DNA of 64,000 nt from the NCBI GenBank assembly GCA_002633025.1, contig NMRB01000293.1, positions 231,842-295,841 on the forward strand. The letters are read 5' to 3'. This DNA comes from Notospermus geniculatus (Eukaryota > Nemertea > Pilidiophora > Heteronemertea > Lineidae). Numbering within the stretch: position 1 is the first letter of the stretch; each line of letters starts with the position of its first letter. The translations under genes were made by a program, and so were the position numbers. Below are positions 23,853-34,032 of this stretch, one piece after another. The notes beneath the pieces were generated by a model. The model searched no databases. It was not told where the DNA came from and worked only from the letters and a program-made list of their open reading frames with translations.

Positions 23853-24781
23853 TATCCCATGGCCCAGCACAACAACAGCACTGTACTGACCAGCTGACAC
23901 AGACGTCTGCGGCCGATCGCGCGCGCACATGGTCGTAGTGGGAACCGTTAACTTTAGTTAGTGATATTTAGCCTATTATTGGTCATATGTATTCGCCACT
24001 CTCATCCCCCATGTCTTCAGAGAGTGAACCATAGTCATCTACATTGTAGGCCTATAGGCTATATTGGGCCCCAGTTTTGATACTTTTCCATGCAATGCCG
24101 GTGTAGCAGTAAATAGTGTCCCCCTGTAAAAAGTGTCCACTTCTATCGTTGGATGACGGATTAAGCGGCATGGGTATAGAAACCAATTGTCAGAGATTAG
24201 AATGTAACTAATCAGCTGACAATAGGATCTTTTGTTCCCCGGACAGTTTTTCCTAGGACATTCTTTCCCTTCACACCTGGATGCAGGCACTGGAAATGGG
24301 AGAGTGAACAACAGCCTTTTCCATCTGAACACTACCATAGCTGAATCAGCTAGAACAAACCTAAGGAAGTGTTGAGTGCAAGGAAAAAAGTGTGCCATGT
24401 AGGCCTAGCCCTTGAAAGCAAAGGGAAATGTACATGTAGGCCTAAAAGAAAATGAAGTGCAAAGTGTTAAGGAGTGGTAGCCTAGGTTAGAAAGAGGAGT
24501 GTAGGCCTAGGCTACTAAGCGAAAGGTAGCAAGGAGGAAAATGTAAGCAGAAGCAAAAAGGAGTGCATACCGGTATATTTAGTGTATGGACTTCTTTTTG
24601 CTTTACTGGTAGGCCTACTTCTTTCTATCACTGCCCCATGATAGGTACTGACCCATGTGGTGCAATGTATCTCAGAATGATCAGCTAATCAGTGATCTCA
24701 GAAATGTGCCTGAAAGTGCTGGAGGTTTCTGCCCGGCTGCCATGTTGGAGAAACACCTGAATCCTGGGTCCTTTTTTTCAG

Positions 24782-24888
24782 GTCATGAAGCAGAAGATGG
24801 CATCCCGGATATGACTGTTATCAGTGACTTGACAGAGGAAGGTATTTGTACCAATCTCAAAATCCGTTACAGGAACAATCAGATTTAT
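24782..24888 (+). pseudogene. Second copy of the myosin motor exon 2
   Basis: Same 107-base exon as 27440-27546, with intact acceptor (CCTTTTTTTCAG) and donor (TAT/GTATCC). It encodes the early motor segment DLTEEGICTN..NNQIY. There is no matching first exon in the available sequence. It may be an allelic duplicate created by assembly, a true partial tandem duplication, or part of a second gene whose exon 1 lies in the gap. Confidence 0.6.
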
Positions 24889-24927
24889 GTATCCTTTGAT
24901 AAATGAATTTAATAGATTGAACTCGTT

Positions 24928-25081
24928 TAGAGGCTATGCCCGTGACGTCATCAGCGAGGTGACGCCATGTTGGATGGAACGTTGTGACATGCTGACGCAG
25001 TGCATCTGACCACGTGCTCCGTCCATTTTCCATCCAACACGTGGCGTCATACCCATTGATGACATCAGTGCATAGCCTCTA
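24928..25081. mobile_element. MITE in myosin intron 2 (copy A)
   Basis: Terminal inverted repeats TAGAGGCTATGCCCGTGACG and the complement of TGATGACATCAGTGCATAGCC. The inner hairpin pairs GACGCCATGTTGGATGG with CCATCCAACACGTGGCGTC. It begins about 40 bases after the exon. Same insertion as at 27592, so it predates the duplication. Confidence 0.8.
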
Positions 25082-25729
25082 TAGGGGATTAGAAAAGTGT
25101 CCCCTAACAATGGGGAGGTTGCATATCCAGCATTTTGGATTAGGCGGTGCGCTGCTATACTATTAATGCTTTATAAAGAGCTCACACCCACAATGAAAAC
25201 ATTCAAAATCATGGTACCGGTACAAAACATATTTTTGTGTCATAAGGGGTGCAGACACCTGTTTTAGGAAGATTTTTTTACAGGGAGAACTTATGGCTAT
25301 TAAATTATAAGTTGGTAAATTTCTGGTAGTTAAATAAATACCAATAAAGAGGCATTCATTGATGCCAAATGGAGAGTCATTTTAGACAACCAAATTGGGA
25401 GTCATTTTTTGACAACCAAATGGGTAATGATAGATTACCAAAAGAGTCATTTCAGACCAGCAAGTGGTTAGTCATTTTAGACAACCAAAAGGAGAGCCAT
25501 AAAATTCACCAAATGGACAGTCATCTTAGTATGCCAAATGGACCATCATTAGAGGGCAGCTATTGGTGTCGTGCGTGTGATGTATTTAAAAATCAATGCT
25601 TTAAAACCCAGTACACATTCTCTAGACTCACTATCGACCTGCTTCCATTAATCTCCCTGTAATTCCAATGAGAAGTCAACAAAAATCGATATAATCATGC
25701 AGTAAAGAATTCTCCATGAAAAGAAAAGA

Positions 25730-26429
25730 ACTACAAGTTGGTAGATTGAAATGCGCGCCATTCCTTCGAGCTGCGCAGTTCAATTGACCGACAACTGGCG
25801 ATCGGGCGAAAAGTCCTGACTGTTGGCGCGACTTGACAATGGGGAGGCACCTGTAAACATTTTTGACTGTCCCGCCAAGATCAAGCAGTGTAACGTTTTT
25901 GAATGCTCCCCATCTGTGAGTGTTCTCTACTCTCTGACTGCGGAATTAGCTGTTCACCCGGGGGACTTTACAATATTGGGGACACAGTCAGTAGAGAAAC
26001 ATGATATGGATCTTTCAGCGCTTCCCAAACATTATGAGGAACACAAATAAAAGGAAATAGTGCAGATATTACACCGCCTACCGGTATACTCAAGGGATAC
26101 CCGCGAAACGGAATATCACTACCCACTACCAGTATTAATAAGCTAGATGCGAGGTTGGAAAGCGTGATGGCAGAGATATTAGGCTAGTTCCTTGTCGTTC
26201 CGCTACGTGGCGTTACTACTCACCAAAGACGGGGTACCAGTCTCCAGAGATATCGTCAGAGGGCGTTTGGCGCTTTGGTTCGAAGGCTGACTATCTGTAA
26301 AATGTCTGAGTACAGAACGCGTGGAACGTAGCGGATACAAATGATTCTTATCATTCATTCAGTTGTGTAGTGCCATCATGAAATCAGTGATAGTCCTTGA
26401 TCCGGTTGTGCATTCGGGATTTATTTGCA
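25730..26429 (+). promoter_or_regulatory. 5' flank and likely promoter of the myosin gene
   Basis: Single-copy sequence between the two duplicated blocks, directly upstream of the start ATG at 26430. It contains an inverted repeat (TTCCGCTACGTGGCG near 26206 and the complement-like CGCGTGGAACGTAGCGGA near 26320), with the open stretch GGGCGTTTGGCGCTTTGG between. An open frame at 25823-26050 is not bounded by splice sites and matches no family known to me. No clear TATA box. Confidence 0.4.
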
Positions 26430-27546
26430 ATGGCTAGCGTTCGTGACCGCCCGACTTTGACGGTCCAAGGTAAGGCGGGAATTTATCGTCAATTCAGCCC
26501 ATCCCATATCCCATGGCCCAGCACAACAACAGCACTGTACTGACCAGCTGACACAGACGTCTGCGGCCGATCGCGCGCGCACATGGTCGTAGTGGGAACC
26601 GTTAACTTTAGTTAGTGATATTTAGCCTATTATTGGTCATATGTATTCGCCACTCTCATCCCCCATGTCTTCAGAGAGTGAACCATAGTCATCTACATTG
26701 TAGGCCTATAGGCTATATTGGGCCCCAGTTTTGATACTTTTCCATGCAATGCCGGTGTAGCAGTAAATAGTGTCCCCCTGTAAAAAGTGTCCACTTCTAT
26801 CGTTGGATGACGGATTAAGCGGCATGGGTATAGAAACCAATTGTCAGAGATTAGAATGTAACAGTCAGCTGACAATAGGATCTTTTGTTCCCCGGACAGT
26901 TTTTCCTAGGACATTCTTTCCCTTCACACCTGGATGCAGGCACTGGAAATGGGAGAGTGAACAATAGCCTTTTCCATCTGAACACTACGGTAGCTGAATC
27001 AGCTAGAACAAACCTAGGAAGTGTTGAGTGCAAGGAAAAAAGTGTGCCATGTAGGCCTAGCCCTTGAAAGCAAAGGGAAATAGGCCTAAAAGAAAATGAA
27101 GTGCAAAGTGTTAAGGAGTGGTAGGTTAGAAAGAGGAGTGTAGGCTACTTCACTCACTTAAAGTGTATAGTGAAGCGAAAGGTAGCAAGGAGGAAAATGT
27201 TAAGCAGAAGCAAAAAGGAGTGCATACCGGTATATTTAGTGCGTGGACTTCTTTTTGCTTTACTGGTACTTCTTTCTATCACTGCCCCATGATAGGTACT
27301 GACCCATGGGGTGCAATAATACATGTATCTCAGAATGATCAGCTAATCAGTGATCTCAGAAATGTGCCTGACAGTGCTGGAGGTTGCTGCCCGGCTGCCA
27401 TGTTGGAGAAACACCTGAATCCTGGGTCCTTTTTTTCAGGTCATGAAGCAGAAGATGGCATCCCGGATATGACTGTTATCAGTGACTTGACAGAGGAAGG
27501 TATTTGTACCAATCTCAAAATCCGTTACAGGAACAATCAGATTTAT
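26430..27546 (+). CDS. Unconventional myosin heavy chain, N-terminal exons 1 and 2
   Basis: Exon 1 is 26430-26469: ATG with G at -3 and G at +4, encoding MASVRDRPTLTVQ plus one base, donor G/GTAAGG. Exon 2 is 27440-27546, acceptor TTTTTTTCAG. The phases fit (1 to 1) to give 49 residues ending NLKIRYRNNQIY, then donor TAT/GTATCC. The stretch GIPDMTVISDLTEEGI..NLKIRYRNNQIY is the hallmark start of a myosin motor domain, normally followed by TYTGSILVAVNPY. Myosins are actin-based ATPase motors. The N-terminus is very short: there is no SH3-like domain and no kinase, unlike class II, V, VII or III. Closest in feel to MyTH4-FERM or class I myosins; class not assignable from 49 residues. The next exon was not found downstream. 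Confidence 0.8.
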
Positions 27547-28394
27547 GTATCCTTTGATAAGTGAATTTAATAAATTGAACTCGTTTACCTATAGAGGCTA
27601 TGCCCGTGACGTCATCAGCGAGGTGACGCCATGTTGGATGGAACGTTGTGACATGCTGACGCAGTGCATCTGACCATGTGCTCCGTCCATTTTCCATCCA
27701 ACACGTGGCGTCATACCCATTGATGACGTCAGTGCATAGCCTCTATAGGGGATTAGAAAAGTGTCCCCTAACAATGGGGAGGTTGCATATCCAGCATTTT
27801 GGATTAGGCGGTGCGCTGCTACTATTAATGCTTTATAAAGAGCTCACACCCACAATGAAAACATTCAAAATCATGGTACCGGTACAAAACATATTTTTGT
27901 GTCATAAGGGGTGCAGACACCTGTTTTAGGAAGATTTTTTTACAGGGAGAACTTATGGCTATTAAATTATAAGTTGGTAAATTTCTGGTAGTTAAATAAA
28001 TACCAATAAAGAGGCATTCATTGATGCCAAATGGAGAGTCATTTTAGACAACCAAATTGGGAGTCATTTTTTGACAACCAAATGGGTAATGATTGTAGAT
28101 TACCAAAAGAGTCATTTCAGACCAGCAAGTGGTTAGTCATTTTAGACAACCAAAAGGAGAGCCATAAAATTCACCAAATGGACAGTCATCTTAGTGTGCC
28201 AAATGAACCATCATTAGAGGGCAGCTATTGGTGTCGTGCGTGTGATGTATTTAAAAATCAATGCTTTAAAACCCAGTACACATTCTCTAGACTCACTATC
28301 GACCTGCTTCCATTAATCTCCCTGTAATTCCAATGAGAAGTCAACAAAAATCGATATAATCATGCAGTAAAGAATTCTCCATGAAAAGAAAAGA
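26507..28394 (+). repeat. Duplication copy B covering myosin intron 1 - exon 2 - intron 2
   Basis: Partner of 23853-25729. It is continuous with exon 1 and the promoter to its left, so it is the copy in proper gene context. Differences from copy A are single bases and short indels. Confidence 0.9.
27592..27746. mobile_element. MITE in myosin intron 2 (copy B)
   Basis: Same element as 24928-25081, with TAGAGGCTATG ends and the inner hairpin. It shares the TGACGTCA-rich style of the element at 51512-51744. Confidence 0.8.
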
Positions 28395-28569
28395 CTGTAA
28401 TTTAATCCTTAGTCTTAATGGTATGTTTTTGATGCTTGGTATACAATAGCTTTTGAGGTCTTAGAAAAACAGAGGTCTTATGATAGGAAAGCAAGAATCA
28501 TTCATTTATTTCAATGGCCTTCTAACATAGGGCATGGGTCTGTGATGATGTTAGGCTGAAACTTTAAAC

Positions 28570-29305
28570 AAGGAACAGCAGCAGCAATGAAAACAATCCC
28601 AGCAGCAACAATAAAACTACAACAGCAGCAGCAGCAACAACAACAACAACAGGAAAAGCAAGTGCAATAACAATGACATTAGCAACAAGGAAAACAACAG
28701 CAGCAACACCAAAAATCAACAGCAGCAAGAAAACCAAAACAACAGCAGCAGCAGCAGCAGCAGCAACAGCAATCAACAAAAACAACAGTAGTGACAGCAA
28801 CAATAACAAAGAAACAACAACTGCAGGAACAACGAAAACTTACACAGCAACAAAATAAAAACAACACAGTAGTAGCAACAACAACAATAACAACAAAACT
28901 ACACGGCAACAAAACAAAAACAACAGCAGCAGCAACAACGAAAACATCAGTAACAACAGCTATACAACAACAGTCAGCAACAATAACAAAAACCAACAAC
29001 AGCTAGGAACAACAAAACCTACAACAGCAACAAAACAAAAACAACACAGTAGCAACAACAACAATAACAACAAAACTACAGCGGCAACAAAACAAAAACA
29101 ACAGAAGCAGCAACAACAACGAAAACATCAATAACAACAGCTATACAACAACAGCAGCAACAATAACAAAAATCAACAACAGCCAGCAACAACAAAAACT
29201 ACAAGTTGAGAGCAACGAAACAAGACAACAACAGCCGCATTTAAACAAAACAACAGCAGCAGCAACAACAACAGAAACAACAACTATTGCAGCAACAGTG
29301 AAATA
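28570..29305 (+). repeat. Imperfect CAA/CAG trinucleotide tract, about 0.74 kb
   Basis: Almost the whole stretch is made of CAA, CAG, ACA and AAC words, with internal tandem blocks of about 130-180 bp containing ACAACAACAATAACAA and a CAGCAG run near 28741. Open frames in it (poly-Q/T/N on +, poly-A/V/L on -) are compositional. It may lie in a myosin intron. Confidence 0.9.
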
Positions 29306-30023
29306 AACAGCAATCATTGAAAATCATTGGAATGTTCCGTGATAGGTTTTCCTTTGGATTTATGAAGATTGGTTGGTGTGTTTATTTTTAATGGAATTGC
29401 CACCGGTAGTGGAAGGGTTAATGACAGCATCCGTCTGTTCTCAAGGTGTCTTTGATAGGGAAGTTCCACTGCGTAGGTTTGACGGGAGGAAAACCTGTCG
29501 TGCACTCAATCACATGTCCTCATCATTTAGTCCCCACTGGCAGGTTTTTCACCGAGTTCCTCAATCAATCAAATGAGATTCAATTTCCCGTGTAGACATT
29601 GAGCCTATTACATGTCAATCGTGTGGTGTCCTGAAAACGGTTCATGAATTATTCTCTTATTTTGTTAAAATGACATTTATGGTGTTAATTGATGAGAGTA
29701 CTTCATATTCCTATTGGACATAAATTGAAAATTTTGTCTGAGTTGAGCACAATGCAAAAGAAACGCCCTGTCATAAAGAAGACTAATTTTTAATGTAATT
29801 CACATTGATGAATTATAATACTCATTTATCATCATTGACCTGCTGAAATGCCAGGGAGGCAACATCTGAAAAATTGGACATGATGACAGCTTAACAGTGG
29901 AAGAGGTGACAGGCACAAATGTTACAAATGTATTGAATTGAGAGGTGGGCGAGTTAATGTGCAGTAGGATGAAACTGGAGGCCTGGCGAAAACTGCACTG
30001 TCAAGGAGAGTCACCCTCTCTGT
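29306..30023. other. No feature recognised
   Basis: Ordinary sequence with no splice-bounded frame or repeat end that I can support. Confidence 0.35.
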
Positions 30024-30314
30024 TAAAGGGGGGTTTACACGATTCAACATTTGTTGAAAGTTGAAAGGTGTTGAACATTGTTGAAAGGTGTTGAAGCGTC
30101 TGAACCCCCTTTCAACACCTTTTAACAGGGTCTTTCAACAGGTTGCCAGAAATAGGAACATGAAGCTATTTTGGCAACTTGTTGTTGAAAGCTGTTGAAA
30201 GACCCTTTGGAAGGTGTTGAAAGGGTGTTTTGAGGGGCAACAGCTTTCAACAATGTTCAGCACCTTTCAACTTTCAACAGCTTTCAACAAGTTTAATCGT
30301 GTAAACCCCCTTTA
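30024..30314. mobile_element. Fold-back MITE built of TTGAAAG words
   Basis: Inverted ends TAAAGGGGGGTTTACACGAT and the complement of ATCGTGTAAACCCCCTTTA. The interior consists of the words GTTGAAAGGTGTTGAA and their complements, so almost the whole 290 bp can fold on itself. No target duplication is certain. Confidence 0.85.
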
Positions 30315-30545
30315 CATTAACAGGGATCGAACTCTGACTCTCGGAGGTGGCAGGTGCTAATGTTTTCACTGCATCTCTGTGACATCCACTAATAGAAAGA
30401 AGATTACCGGTAGATATGTTCAGCAAAAAATGTAGATCGAGCATGATAAAGATCGCTTTTGCAACCATACACATCTAAAATTTCGATGATTCAGTTTCAT
30501 TCCATGATTCATCACATAATTGATCAAGGCCCCAGAACTTCTGAC

Positions 30546-31509
30546 ATGAGATTTAAAGGATTTGCATGGGATTGCATTAGTTTTAAAACTTATAAGCAAT
30601 GAAGTCTGTATTCATCTGTGGATATCTATAGCACAATGGACTGATGAAGCTAATTTTATAACAGTTGTTTTAAACCTTGATATTGATCAACTTTGCCCAC
30701 CTAAAGTAATGAGTGAGATTAGTACAGTTAAGTCATCACTTACAGTGAGGTAATTGATTATTTGTTTGCTCATCTTTCTGGACTTGGATGTCTGACGTCT
30801 TGGTGTTGTCCGAGATAAATTTGTGCAACTCAATATCAAATAAACAATTGCTGTGTTGTGCTCGACAAAAAGATTGTTAAGATTCAAAGAGTCAGTTTTC
30901 AATAAATTCTTTTTAAATGAACAAATGTTCTTATGCCGCCCAATATCTAAACTCTTGGACAATTTCCCCCAATATATGTCGTATATTTTCTGGAAAAGTA
31001 GGAATGAAGTGGAAGAAAATGACACTGACAATCAAATGTCGTGAATGTTTTATGTAGAATTTATAGAAATGTTGCTCATGCCACAGAATCAGCATAGAAC
31101 CCTTTAGTTGGGAGCACAGATCAGATCATATCTGCCATGTCTGCAGGTTGTCTTTGAAATAAAACCTATGTCATGCTTGTGTGTGTGAGGAGATCTCTAA
31201 ACATGAATTTGCATCTATGTTCATCCTGAGATCTAACTATTCGGATTCCATCTGTCTTTTTGGCTGAAACAGGCACTGCGTGGTTGGAACATGGGATATA
31301 CATGGATATCTCCATCCTGTAGCCTGATGTCCCATGAGGCCGTGCAATCTTGCTTATGATTCGGATCGAAATCCATGAACAAGAATTTATTGCGGCCAAC
31401 CTCATAAACATATTGAAATAACGGTGGCAGTTTTAGATGATCAATTCGATTCTCATATGGCAATATCCATTCTAGATAATCCACTGGCCGGCATCTTACA
31501 CTATGTATG
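30546..31509 (+). repeat. N-joined duplication, copy A
   Basis: Nearly identical to 31511-32480. It ends at ..CTATGTATG, directly before the single N at 31510. This pattern suggests an unmerged overlap of two contigs, perhaps two alleles. Confidence 0.9.
31310..31491 (-). other. Possible exon of unknown function (copy A; copy B near 32280-32462)
   Basis: The - strand is open through about 60 codons, including RNKFLFMDFDPNHKQDC and ASWDIRLQDGDIH, with a possible donor CAT/GTATAT. It reads more like protein than its surroundings but matches no family I know. A neighbouring - strand frame at about 30747-30995, bounded by TTTTCCAG and ACT/GTAAGT, is broken by a one-base deletion in copy B, which argues against a real gene here. 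Confidence 0.15.
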
Positions 31510-31510
31510 N

Positions 31511-32480
31511 ATGAGATTTAAAGGATTTGCATGGGATTGCATTAGTTTTAAAACTTATAAGCAATGAAGTCTGTATTCATCTGTGGATATCGTATAGCAC
31601 AATGGACTGATGAAGCTAATTTTATAACAGTTGTTTTAAACCTTGATATTGATCAACTTTGCCCACCTAAAGTAATGAGTGAGATTAGTACAGTTAAGTC
31701 ATCACTTACAGTGAGGTAATTGATTATTTGTTTGCTCATCTTTCTGGACTTGGATGTCTGACGTCTTGGTGTTGTCCGAGATAAATTTGTGCAGCTCAAT
31801 ATCAAATAAACAATTGCTGTGTTGTGCTCGACAAAAAGATTGTTAAGATTCAAAGAGTCAGTTTTCAATAAATTCTTTTTAAATGAACAAATGTTCTTAT
31901 GCCGCCCAATATCTAAACTCTTGGACAATTTCCCCCATATATGTCATATATTTTCTGGAAAAGTAGGAATGAAGTGGAAGAAAATGACACTGACAATCAA
32001 ATGTCGTGAATGTTTTATGTAGAATTTATAGAAATGTTGCTCATGCCACAGAATCAGCATACCCTTTAGTTGGGAGCACAGAAATCTTAATGAGATCAGA
32101 TCATATCTGCCATGTCTGCAGGTTGTCTTTGAAATAAAACCTATGTCATGCATGTGTGTGTGAGGAGATCTCTAAACATGAATTTGCATGTTCATCCTGA
32201 GATCTAACTATTCGGATTCCATATCTGTCTTTTTGGCTGAAACAGACACTGCATGGTTGGAACATGGGATACATGGATATCTCCATCCTGTAGCCTGATG
32301 TCCCATGAGGCCGTGCAATCTTGCTTATGATTCGGATCGAAATCCATGAACAAGAATTTATTGCGGCCAACCTCATAAACATATTGAAATAACGGTGGCA
32401 GTTTTAGATGATCAATTCGATTCTCATATGGCAATATCCATTCTAGATAATCCACTGGCCGGCATCTTACACTATGTATG
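31511..32480 (+). repeat. N-joined duplication, copy B
   Basis: Starts immediately after the N at 31510 with ATGAGATTTAAAGG, the same words that begin copy A. Short indels and substitutions separate the copies, as expected for two haplotypes. Confidence 0.9.
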
Positions 32481-33476
32481 TATGCAACTAGTATGAGTTA
32501 CATTCTTTGAGGTTTTAGTTTTGTACACACATGTACAGTACCGGTACCTCCAGGTTATAGTGATAGTGACTCAGAAACAGAATTTCAGTAAAATCCTATT
32601 CTTGAATTGGCCACTAGGTGGCTGAAAATAAAATTACATAAAGTGCTGTACCTCCTGAACTGATGGAAGGATCTTCGTCAGATTTTTAGCATGGGTATAT
32701 CTATCTATTGTGGATACATTACATAAAGCTTGAAGTTTATATGGCTAATACTTTTCAAGGTTGTACTAGTGGTCAATGTTCAACTGAAATTTTGAAGTTG
32801 GCATGTTTTGTAATGGCTTCAGCTGTGGTATCGAAACTCTGTACATAAGTACCCCTAGGTCATAAATTTCCACCACCATGCTGATAACCAAACGGGTACA
32901 TTAGGATGCTGAATGCTGAATGTTTTAGAATGCTTTATGAGGCTTGTGTCTGAGCCACTTAAATGCCCACTGATGGAATCTGCATATTTTGTGTACAATT
33001 GAATATGCATCAGATGTTCCACTAGAGGCTAATTTCTTGCAAAGCTTTGGCAATAAAGTGTACCAGGTCTCTCCTGATAATACTTTTCGTGCATGATCCT
33101 ATACCATGGGAATCGTTTAAGGAGAACGCACCAGTTTGGAAAATGCGTCATTGGCATATTATTGGATTGGGTATATTGCTTTGGGAGTCCCTCTGACGGC
33201 TGGATCTATCGGTAACCTTAATTAATCCAATCGGTGTTATTAATTATGAAGCGCCTGTCTCCCTATGGTAACTAATTACCATTAGTTACCTTGTGGTGTG
33301 GACATTGATTTTCTTCCCAATGTGGCTGTGATAACGCAACAACTTCCTATCAACTACCAGATTGTACCTCTGAAAGAATAAACAAAGTTTCCCAATCAGT
33401 TTCATTTCAGGCTAGTTCATAGTACACACTGGCGACTTGAAAGGGTATCGACCCGCGGCCTTTTGGTCTCGAGTCT
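32481..33476 (+). other. Intergenic or intronic DNA with a decayed repeat tail
   Basis: 32560-32880 contains weak matches to the tail of the hairpin-cap repeats (GCCACTAGGTGGCTGAAA, CTCCTGAACTGATGGAAGGATC). The remainder shows nothing I can name. Confidence 0.4.
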
Positions 33477-34032
33477 TTAACTATTGTGCCCAATAACATA
33501 ACATGGCTGGGGCTTTATTGCTAACTATTGTGCCCAATAACATAAGATGGCTGGGGCTTTATTGCTAACTACTGTATTGTGCCAAATAACATAGCATGGT
33601 TAGGGCTTTATTGCTAATAGTGTGTCCAATAACATAACATGACTGGGGCTTCATTGCTAATACTGTGTCCAATAACATAACATGGTGCGGGCTTTATTGT
33701 TAACTACTGTGCCCAATAACGTACCCCAGCCAATTGTATTCCAACTCCTGTGTCCAATAACATAACATGGCTGGGGCTTTATTCCCTAACTACTGTGCCC
33801 AGTAACATAACATGGCTGTGGCTTTATTCCTAAATACTGTGACCAATAACATAACATGGCTGGGGCTGTATTGCTGACTACTTTGCCCAATAACATAACA
33901 TGGCTGGGGCTTTATTCAAACTACTGTGCCCAATAACAACATTGCTGTGGCTTTATTCCTAACTACTGCGGCCAATGGGTGGGGCTTCATAGTATTTTAC
34001 CCAATAACACAATAACATGGCTGGGGCTTTAT
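33477..34032 (+). repeat. Minisatellite, about 44-bp unit, roughly 12 copies
   Basis: The unit reads TGCCCAATAACATAACATGG then CTGGGGCTTTATTGCTAACTACTG, with spacing 42-60 bp and increasing decay to the right. Not coding. Confidence 0.9.

Larger units (their letters stand above)
23853..25729 (+). repeat. Duplication copy A covering the myosin intron 1 - exon 2 region
   Basis: Nearly identical to 26507-28394 with small indels. It starts exactly at the end of the N run, so its left boundary is set by the assembly. It contains a complete copy of myosin exon 2 but no exon 1. Confidence 0.9.

Noticed and set aside
23210-23930. Apparent open frames of over 200 codons
   Set aside because: They consist of N-run placeholders and carry no information.
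25823-26050. Small protein gene upstream of myosin exon 1
   Set aside because: TTG start, no splice sites and no family; it lies in the likely promoter.
28564-29006. Poly-Thr/Asn/Gln and poly-Ala/Val/Leu frames
   Set aside because: Compositional result of the CAA/CAG tract; all frames are open over parts of it.
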